Assembly (NCBI GenBank): GCA_038062615.1
Contig: JBBTWV010000052.1
Span: 1-20,648, forward strand
Reading direction: 5' to 3'
DNA from: JBBTWV01 sp038062615
GTDB taxonomy: Bacteria > Patescibacteriota > Gracilibacteria > UBA1369 > UM-FILTER-53-11
DNA: 20,648 bases
Part shown: positions 14,401 through 19,119 of the stretch, piece after piece
Layout of the letters: every line of letters begins with the position of its first letter
Numbering within the stretch: the stretch's first letter is position 1
Made by a program: the position numbers and the translations under genes
Notes under the pieces: model-generated
The model's database searches: none
Told to the model about the DNA's origin: nothing
The model's input: the letters and a program-made list of their open reading frames with translations, nothing else

Positions 14401-16288
14401 AGTTTTCAATTATGCCTACGATACTCGCGGCCTCCTTGCGACCGTAAAAAATGGAACGCAAACGCTAGCTACCTATGGATATACCGCGGTAGGAAAGCCT
14501 CAAACGCTCACTTATGGAAACGGCGTAAAGACGGACTACGCTTATGACGAACTCAACCGTTTGCAGTCGCTTCAAGTAAAAAATGCCGCCGCCGCATCAC
14601 TCTTCAAGCAGGAATATTCCTACGATGCCGAAAATAACCGCGCGACACTTTTGGAAAATGATACCCGCACGACCCGTTATACCTACGACGAACTCGGCCA
14701 GCTCACAGAAGTAAATTATGCCCAGCAGGGCACCGTTTCTTACCGCTATGATACTTGGGGAAATCGCACCAATATGACGAGCCCGCTGGAGAGGATTGCT
14801 TATTCTTATGATCCAAATTCGGACCAGCTGGCGAGCTACACCACCAATGGCCGTCTTACCGTTGTGGTGGAAAATAACGCTAACGGTAGCCTAAAAAAAG
14901 AAACAACAAGCCGGTCCGGCAAAAATCTTTTGGAAGTTAATTATCAATGGGACAGCCAGAATCGTTTAAGTGACATTCAGTATAAACGTAATCTGCCGGC
15001 TTCTTCTCCGCTTCCTGCGTTGCCGGATAATCATCTTGCTTTTGCCTACGATGATTTTGGAAACCGCGTCAAAAAAGATGTTAACGGAACGGCCACCTAC
15101 TACATCAATGACGGACTCACCGTGCTTAACGAACTGAATCAAAACGGCGAAGCGCAAAAGAGCATTGTAAAAGGTCTTGAGCAGATTGCCGAAATAGATG
15201 TAAGCGGAAATGTTACTTATATCCACACGGACGCCGTCGGTTCCACGGTTTTGTTGACCAATTCCACCGGCGATGTCATTCAAAAATATGAATATGATGC
15301 GTTTGGCACGATGATGGGAGCATCGGGTAATTCCAATAACAAGTATCTTTTTACCGGCCAAGAATACGATCCTGAGTCGGAACTTCTCTACTACAACGCG
15401 CGCTACTACAACTCCAAACTCGGCCGATTTATTTCACGCGATGTTTTTGGCGGACGGCTTGGCGATACGCTCAGCATCAACCGCTATATTTATGTGAAAA
15501 ATAATCCTTTAAAATTTGTAGATCCGACAGGGAACGATGAAGAGCTGATAGTCAGTACCATCCTTGTCGCGGGGATTGGAGATTGGGCGAGTGAACAATG
15601 GCAGTGGACAAAGAAAACGGTCAGTGATACCGCAAATTCCGCCTGGAATACCACCGTGAATACTGCTAATGACGTTGCAAACAAAGCTGGTGAAATTTGG
15701 GATAACAGTAAGGATTATCTTGGAAAATCTTTTGATCAAGTAGTATATGGCAATTATGGGAATGGTGAAGTAACGGAATTAGGCACGGGGGTACAAGTGG
15801 GCGCCGGTTTAATTGGGGTTGATCTCCCACTCGATATTCGTGATCTTTCCCATGATGTAACAAATTGGCAGTGGACATGGGATCATGCTGGGAAAACGGG
15901 TCTGGACGGAATCGGGTTGATCCCGGTCATTGGCGTTCTCAAGAATGTCGATGAAGTAGGGGCCCTTATTAAAGGGACACAGAAAGGGTTGAATGCGGCA
16001 GATAATGTACCATCAAAAGCTTTTGATACCCTTGAGTACATTAAAAAACATGGTGCCCCGCCTCCTAATTACAAAGGCGGGAAAAGTTTTTTGAATGACG
16101 GAAGAGATGGGGGTACGCTCTTGCCTAAGACAGATGCCCAGGGGAAGGAAATCCTTTATAAAGAATATGACGTTGACCCAAAACCTTCCGGCACCGGCCA
16201 AAGAGGTGGAGAAAGGATGGTTATAGGCTCAGACGGGAGTGCCTATTACACCAGCGATCACTATCAAAGTTTTTCTCCAATTAAATGA
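8408..16288 (+). CDS. Giant secreted Rhs/YD-repeat polymorphic toxin with barnase-type RNase tip
   Basis: This 2626-residue protein is a Sec-exported surface or secreted Rhs-type toxin. Rhs proteins form a YD-repeat shell around a C-terminal toxin and deliver it to rival or host cells. In order: signal peptide 1-30 (cleavage near LQAQ); a region that resembles no family I know (31-305); a DNRLRE-type beta domain (about 309-484); three CARDB domains (about 485-608, 610-732 and 735-856, the first two near-duplicates); an 11-glycine hinge (861-871); a Ca-binding-like loop DYDSDGYADIEE (881-892); DUF6531 with GDPVNNRTG and GRGIPIDFVRTYNS (about 919-962); YD repeats to about 2290; the RHS core (YDAFG, YYNARYYN, GRFISRD, ending at DPTGN 2372-2376); a pretoxin region with GLIPVIGVLKNVDE; and a barnase-family domain from about 2538. 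ATG 8408 is chosen from the promoter spacing. The downstream immunity-like gene begins 10 bp after the stop. Confidence 0.93.
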   Translation: MPSRNSFRYLLWSLVTFSALFSLASILQAQNTPVNTESLFRISDEKTDIADLGGGHLLYRMYQQPRPVYTENGELKLREPGWSFWDSQKEMKLQKDPRGYAYSLPFKNGTAVQISAGSYEKSNTKFAPLEAKTFSKRAENSATVSEYTSLYPDVSVRFKDSTWLREKEIIIEKKPDNISQSDPFIFWETMQIPAGAEILDAGGKILAVGSKPIENNGGFSVRLSAEGTRFVVSPSLVYDASGSGSSHIDLTAKDVPEILIFDASKRTLSVGLKLDAAYLLDPQRVFPVTIDPLYYACQEGRSGGDVLSCSATDLYVRTGDADGARRDNDDLFIGYYRNAQGTNYTRRPILKFDYSLPANATINSARLKLKYNNNGFGTYSRDLNIDTYAKKIRTNWDPNTVTYSTVQGTLLTMGSAVPIKYNPNNWFEWDITTAARDWQRVPSENYGVLIEPQQAPPNPDRLHIFYSQNGGGNDGPYVELDITIGMPDLISEGSAATINATTLTQGQTVTISHNIKNAGSAPTVAGGVVRYYLEPASSAFSWTDTYKVGGENSFGTLGINGSVTKNFSYAIPSATAPGSYKLYFWIDPTFAVPESNEGNNALAWDITVTSAQPDLTKQNDSINTTSLRPGDRLDMRLEVKNEGSAGTSLGSQVYYYFEPKVSPASFSANAKKGQTDFGVLPVQNYTVQAFGYTLPASTPPGSYQLYYWIDGPQRISESDENDNIWGWWDITVQGLADLEVSNFSISDTRNRFSGDSIAVPVRINNLGAQDTANVRYQLFMRNFDTGNRYELLNVSPSSISLPKNSGQNYVFTGTIPNEIPYSGNYRVEVFMDSPNNVQESNESNNLLASTNTVFIERYYYGGGGGGGGGGGPPPAAATLPDYDSDGYADIEEKFSGTNVAGTQKAPLYDTRYLTYSSTVHDIMLGNHSGDPVNNRTGVFDFSQTDFSLGGRGIPIDFVRTYNSKITDKVNRLGNGWNFSFNAYYYQNPDTKNVEIYRGGNLVTIFTTADGGQTFTPPKGEFDELKFENSKFVYKTQNGVRYIFSKEITDNLGILEQIIDTQGNVTQLTYTTTRDIPLLTGITDASGRSITLTYGTDDLRWDKIIQLRDNINADGPRTVTYTYDANKNLTVVRQNNSYAGATQNIDKSYTYDGQNRLITYTDPRGTILYNTYDDTGRVTFQYEFNPRVDQPGTKRLIYSFEYLDGAYASAPGSTNCTVTKTFRDAVNFYSERACFDANSLKIYEENELLQGTKFEYTSAGLVSKITNANGHEMQFQYDALRRKTLEILPNTADWHTETSYTYEDAFNRVTQKQVTVTSRTDAAIPATVRTFIFTIDPANGNLTKIHDPAGAEESFTYDTYGNVKTHTDKNGAVTTYGYDDRNNYRKSETITITLPDGQNQVVLKSYNYDVYGNMTQYTSPRNKIFLSDYDLRGNLRRTVNPYGKTKEYTYDSEDHVLTSKDERGLTTNFVYDTNIPASPLSITRVSQSGNITEQKTYDFAGNQTKIIDARGKEKSFEYDDANRLTNTTEPYNTVTTTYDPAGNKILTTNLLGQKSRLLYDERNQPTEERHYTNATEYVATKNVYDGFGQIIKTIDANNRETLFEYDVMGRLAKQTDPLGGITTYAYDAAGNKTGMRSARAQADASLRNTSGQSTSFFYDELNRLTKTVNAQNKVTLSFYDTENHLVRIIERENEDASAATHVTEFEYDFLGRQTKVTDAYGKFETSTYDEVGNLKSKTDRIGRTSTYEYDDFNRLTRETDPDNNATRYGYDPAGNKVSTMTAALKTTHFEYDNANRLTKVTDPLAKIHSYTYDAANNKKSETDKLGRVTAYSYNLLNRLVNTTNPANSVTSYTYDNSGNRLTESLAGKASLFEYDALNRLKKITHPGGQTEQFGYDADSNATSKTDGANQTINFTFDALNRMTSKNLPDTTSVAYEYDQWDNLTHLSDSSGTTSYTYDFLNRQTREEKTLQGLAWKTFVVERSYYDDGQLQNLTDGAGKVFNYAYDTRGLLATVKNGTQTLATYGYTAVGKPQTLTYGNGVKTDYAYDELNRLQSLQVKNAAAASLFKQEYSYDAENNRATLLENDTRTTRYTYDELGQLTEVNYAQQGTVSYRYDTWGNRTNMTSPLERIAYSYDPNSDQLASYTTNGRLTVVVENNANGSLKKETTSRSGKNLLEVNYQWDSQNRLSDIQYKRNLPASSPLPALPDNHLAFAYDDFGNRVKKDVNGTATYYINDGLTVLNELNQNGEAQKSIVKGLEQIAEIDVSGNVTYIHTDAVGSTVLLTNSTGDVIQKYEYDAFGTMMGASGNSNNKYLFTGQEYDPESELLYYNARYYNSKLGRFISRDVFGGRLGDTLSINRYIYVKNNPLKFVDPTGNDEELIVSTILVAGIGDWASEQWQWTKKTVSDTANSAWNTTVNTANDVANKAGEIWDNSKDYLGKSFDQVVYGNYGNGEVTELGTGVQVGAGLIGVDLPLDIRDLSHDVTNWQWTWDHAGKTGLDGIGLIPVIGVLKNVDEVGALIKGTQKGLNAADNVPSKAFDTLEYIKKHGAPPPNYKGGKSFLNDGRDGGTLLPKTDAQGKEILYKEYDVDPKPSGTGQRGGERMVIGSDGSAYYTSDHYQSFSPIK
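10988..11020 (+). repeat. GGN trinucleotide run encoding an 11-glycine hinge
   Basis: Eleven consecutive glycine codons (GGC, GGA and GGT mixed) are followed by PPP. They separate the CARDB region from the Rhs shell and probably act as a flexible hinge. The end of the run is also complementary to the next bases (GGAGGTGGT at 10994-11002 and ACCACCTCC at 11020-11028), so the mRNA can form a 9-bp hairpin here. Confidence 0.85.
16021..16285 (+). other. Toxin tip: barnase-family (RNase N1/T1-type) ribonuclease domain of the Rhs protein
   Basis: The last 88 residues align by eye with barnase. EYIKKHGAPPPNYKGGKSF corresponds to its N-terminal helix and loop, ILYKEYDVDP to the strand with the catalytic Glu, and GERMVIGSDGSAYYTSDHYQ to the C-terminal strands. 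The catalytic set is complete: E2586 (barnase E73), R2599 (R83), R2603 (R87) and H2618 (H102). R87-H102 spacing is exactly 15, as in barnase, and R83-R87 is exactly 4. The expected activity is guanyl-preferring endoribonucleolytic cleavage of RNA in the recipient cell, so the producer needs an immunity protein. Confidence 0.9.
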
Positions 16289-16298
16289 TGTTTTTTCT

Positions 16299-16856
16299 AT
16301 GATTAATAATTTCAATCGAAAATGGCCCCGAAACTTTATGGATGAAACAACACTCAAATGGAGTCGGAAAAGTGTTGATCCTCGCATATTGGGGTGGCAA
16401 ATACAGCCAGATACCTCGTGGCTCCCGGGTTATAGCGAAGAAGTTATACAAGATATGGAAAGATTTTTGTCTTGGCCATTACCTTTTGATGTTAAAACAT
16501 TATTGAGAGATACTTCTGGCTTAGATAAACCGCAAGTTCATCTTGGAACCCACATAAAAGAGGATCAAAAGTATAAGAATCAATGGATGCTTACTCTTGA
16601 AAATATACAAAATATTAGAGATTGGTTCCTAGCTTACAATAATAAAGAGATTTATGCCGCAATACGGGAAGATGAGATCGTGTTACCTTTTGACCACCAT
16701 GAATATCTTTTTCTCCCCGTCTATGCTCATCGTTGTGTTGCCTGCAGAAAATCGGATTTGGATTCAAGCGCTGTGCTCTCTATTTCTGGAAGCGATGTCG
16801 TTCAGTATGGGGAAAATTTGCAAACATACTTGGAAAATGAATTTTTAATGAAGTAA
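16299..16856 (+). CDS. SUKH (SMI1/KNR4)-like immunity protein, probable antidote to the barnase tip
   Basis: The 185-residue cytosolic protein looks like a SUKH-superfamily member. It has a WPLPFDVKTLLRDTSGL segment (the lP-x-d-y-k-x-l-l motif), a central EIVLPFDHHEYLFLPV strand region, and a C-terminal SAVLSISGSDVVQYGENLQTYLENEF matching the usual end, where the stretch before a final helix reads like a date- or status-type strand followed by a helix. SUKH proteins are widespread immunity proteins in polymorphic-toxin loci and are often next to nuclease toxins. Its position, 10 bp after the Rhs stop, supports this role. I chose ATG 16299; the frame runs back into rhs through a GTG at 16239. 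The gene is clearly A+T richer than rhs. The family call rests on motif recall and is moderate. Confidence 0.62.
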   Translation: MINNFNRKWPRNFMDETTLKWSRKSVDPRILGWQIQPDTSWLPGYSEEVIQDMERFLSWPLPFDVKTLLRDTSGLDKPQVHLGTHIKEDQKYKNQWMLTLENIQNIRDWFLAYNNKEIYAAIREDEIVLPFDHHEYLFLPVYAHRCVACRKSDLDSSAVLSISGSDVVQYGENLQTYLENEFLMK

Positions 16857-16859
16857 AAT

Positions 16860-17255
16860 ATGAAAATATTTTCTCAAAATAATAATATGGAAATACACGA
16901 CATAACAAATAGGATAGTCCACCTTCCGCGGGATTTTTATAAACTTGGCAATGTCTCGATTGGTAGTTTGTTAAAACAAAGTGGTTATTTTGAAGTATCT
17001 CAAAAGATCGGAGAGGAGGACATTGGTAAAGCACTGGTTGCATATCCTAAGTGCATTGATGAATGGATGGTGTGGTCGGAAGATAAACGCAGTTCGGGTT
17101 GGTATTTTAAAAAAAATGAAAAGGGAAAATATAGAGTTGGGTATTTCCCTCTCCAGCAAGACAAAGAAAACAATTTTGAATACTCCGATGCAAGACTTGC
17201 CTGCGCGGCTTTTATCAAAAGAGAGATTGAAGAGTATGCAAAATTAGCAAGATAA
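16860..17255 (+). CDS. Unrecognised small cytosolic protein, candidate second immunity protein
   Basis: This 131-residue protein has no signal peptide or membrane segment and I do not recognise its family. It is rich in aromatic residues, with strands likely around DEWMVWSEDKRSSGWYFKK and YRVGYFPLQ and a terminal helix ARLACAAFIKREIEEYAKL. It is not barstar: I see no match to the barstar sequence. It starts three bases after the SUKH-like stop (ATG 16860; ATG 16887 is an alternative), is A+T-rich like that gene, and precedes a membrane-anchored protein. Polymorphic-toxin loci often carry arrays of immunity genes, so this is the natural inference, but it is not shown by the sequence. Confidence 0.7.
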   Translation: MKIFSQNNNMEIHDITNRIVHLPRDFYKLGNVSIGSLLKQSGYFEVSQKIGEEDIGKALVAYPKCIDEWMVWSEDKRSSGWYFKKNEKGKYRVGYFPLQQDKENNFEYSDARLACAAFIKREIEEYAKLAR

Positions 17256-17265
17256 TAACTAAATT

Positions 17266-17655
17266 ATGCATAGAACAACAAGATCCATCATTATTGCTTC
17301 AGTAGGTATAGCCCTGCTTATAATAAGTTTGGCTGGTTACTTCATGTACAAAATCTCATCAAGTGATTTTAATCCGCGTCCGTTTAAGCAAGCGGATTGG
17401 CTTCAAGCGAGTGCACACGAACGCGGCGAAATGGCACATGATTTATTGAAAAATAAATTGCTTCTGGGCCTTGGGAAAGAACAGGTTTTAACTTTACTCG
17501 GCAAGCCTGATAAGCAAACGCCAAATACCTGGAAATATTATCTTAAGTGGATGCGGACAGATAAGGGGTTGATGTTTCCCAATGAAAATTGGCTTTTAAT
17601 TAAATTGAGTAAGCAAAACAAAGTAACGGATGCTCTTATTGTTTCCTACGATTAA
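17266..17655 (+). CDS. Small membrane-anchored protein with BamE/SmpA-like domain
   Basis: The 129-residue protein starts with a hydrophobic segment (residues 8-28, IIIASVGIALLIISLAGYF) that acts as a signal anchor; there is no lipobox cysteine. The rest carries an alpha-beta-beta pattern like the SmpA/OmlA (BamE) fold: a helix, LLLGLGKEQVLTLLGKPDK (about 66-84) with the typical GxxxxxVxxLLGxPD spacing, then strands WKYYLKWM and NWLLIKLSKQNKVTDALIV. In a cell lacking a Bam machine the fold more likely serves as a small inhibitor or binding protein outside the membrane. It starts 10 bases after the preceding stop and lies in the same run of genes, so an immunity or accessory role is possible. 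Confidence 0.7.
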   Translation: MHRTTRSIIIASVGIALLIISLAGYFMYKISSSDFNPRPFKQADWLQASAHERGEMAHDLLKNKLLLGLGKEQVLTLLGKPDKQTPNTWKYYLKWMRTDKGLMFPNENWLLIKLSKQNKVTDALIVSYD

Positions 17656-17685
17656 CTTATTCGTAAATTTCTCTAATTGTCCCGT

Positions 17686-19101
17686 ATGAAAAAAACTTTT
17701 ACCATCCTTCTCCTCATGTTGGTGTTCCCACTCGGGACGCTGGCCGAGGGTGTATCGTCATCTCCGGCGACCACGCCGCCGCCTGGCATCCAGCCAGCTT
17801 CTCTTCCTCAAACGACAGCCTCAGGGGAAAAAGCAATGTCAATTCCGTCTTTGCCAGAGACAACATCACCACCAAACATTCCTTCCGCAGTTCTTGATAT
17901 TCAAAAAAAGATAAAAGTTACAAAAATCTTCAATAATACGAACGACAATAAATACGCTCTCAACGATAAAGGCCAGATTGTCGCAGGGTCTCTCATCTGG
18001 GAAAATGAAAAGATCACCACCATTCCCAGCCTTGTGAAAGATCTCGATGTCACATCTCAGGACATCAACGAGAATGGCCAGGTGGTGGGGGAGGCATTAG
18101 TTACTTCAGATAAGGATAGTTTCGGTTTGATGCATGCATTTTTCTATGAAAACGGTGTCACCAAAGATATCGGAAAACTGCTCGGTTCCCATTTGGGAAG
18201 TTCTGCCAAGGCCATCAATAATAGCGGCCAGGTAGTGGGGTATTATTATCCGCCTAAAGGGGGGCGAAGTTTTTTGTGGGATAAAAAAGGCGGAATGAAG
18301 GATTTAGGAATACTGCAAAAGAAATATAATTATGTTGAGGCTCGTGACATCAATGACAATGGGCAGATAGTCGGTGGAACCGGTAATGAAGATGAAACGC
18401 GCGGGTTTATTTGGGAGAGTGGCGTCATGAAAGATCTGGGAACGCTTGGTGGATCATGGGTTAATGTTCTTGCCATCAATAATAAGGGCCAAGTGGTGGG
18501 ATACGCTGAGACTTTGCGAAAAACTAAAGACGGGGTCAATATCGTAGCTCCTTTTATTTGGGAAAATGACGTGATGAAAGAAATACAAACGCCTGCAGGA
18601 GGCATCGCACTGGATATCAATGATCGCGGACAGGTTTTGGGCGAGATGGGGGTTATCCCTTTCGTGTGGCAAAAGGGCGGCATCATGTACCTTCGTGACA
18701 CGGTTTCATTGGAGGATAAGGAAGCCGTAAACATGAACGTTTCTTCAATCAACAATGTTGGTCAAATCGCTGGCTCTGATTTTTTGCTGACACTGCCGTC
18801 CAATACTCCTCCGAAATTTGAATTTTTGTCCCAGAAAAAGGGGAGTTCAATAATACGATGGAGGGACAGCGACAGCGACAATAATGCCAATATTTCGCTG
18901 TACTACTTCCGTGCCGATAGAACGTCGGAAACCGATGAGCAACTTATTGTCTCTGGAATACAGGAAGATAAAGACGGGAAGAAAGATTCTTATCTTTGGG
19001 ATACCTCTGATTTGGAGCCGGGAACATATTTTATGTATGCACAAATAGACGATGGGGTGAACCCAACGGTAAGGGCATATAGCCAGCCGATACACTTTTA
19101 A
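17686..19101 (+). CDS. Secreted HAF-repeat protein
   Basis: The 471-residue protein has a clear signal peptide (MKKTFTILLLMLVFPLGTLA) and a Pro/Thr/Ser-rich linker (to about 65). It then has a series of extracellular HAF-type repeats, a beta-propeller-like module recognised by units such as DINENGQVVG, INNSGQVVGYY, DINDNGQIVGG and INNKGQVVGYA alternating with FIWESGVMKDLGTLGG. At least seven units are visible between about residues 85 and 365. The C-terminal hundred residues form a separate beta-sandwich-like domain (SSIIRWRDSDSDNNANISLYY ... YLWDTSDLEPGTYFMYA). Its function is unknown; it is likely a surface or secreted adhesive protein. ATG 17686 is chosen over an in-frame TTG at 17677 because the signal peptide begins with MKK. 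No Shine-Dalgarno sequence is visible. Confidence 0.85.
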   Translation: MKKTFTILLLMLVFPLGTLAEGVSSSPATTPPPGIQPASLPQTTASGEKAMSIPSLPETTSPPNIPSAVLDIQKKIKVTKIFNNTNDNKYALNDKGQIVAGSLIWENEKITTIPSLVKDLDVTSQDINENGQVVGEALVTSDKDSFGLMHAFFYENGVTKDIGKLLGSHLGSSAKAINNSGQVVGYYYPPKGGRSFLWDKKGGMKDLGILQKKYNYVEARDINDNGQIVGGTGNEDETRGFIWESGVMKDLGTLGGSWVNVLAINNKGQVVGYAETLRKTKDGVNIVAPFIWENDVMKEIQTPAGGIALDINDRGQVLGEMGVIPFVWQKGGIMYLRDTVSLEDKEAVNMNVSSINNVGQIAGSDFLLTLPSNTPPKFEFLSQKKGSSIIRWRDSDSDNNANISLYYFRADRTSETDEQLIVSGIQEDKDGKKDSYLWDTSDLEPGTYFMYAQIDDGVNPTVRAYSQPIHF

Positions 19102-19119
19102 TTATTCGTTTTCTCTCCT

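Noticed and set aside
11575..15290. Repeated short motifs in rhs DNA as a possible CRISPR or tandem-repeat array
   Set aside because: The repetition is at protein level (YD repeats), degenerate in sequence and in frame, with no exact spaced repeats.
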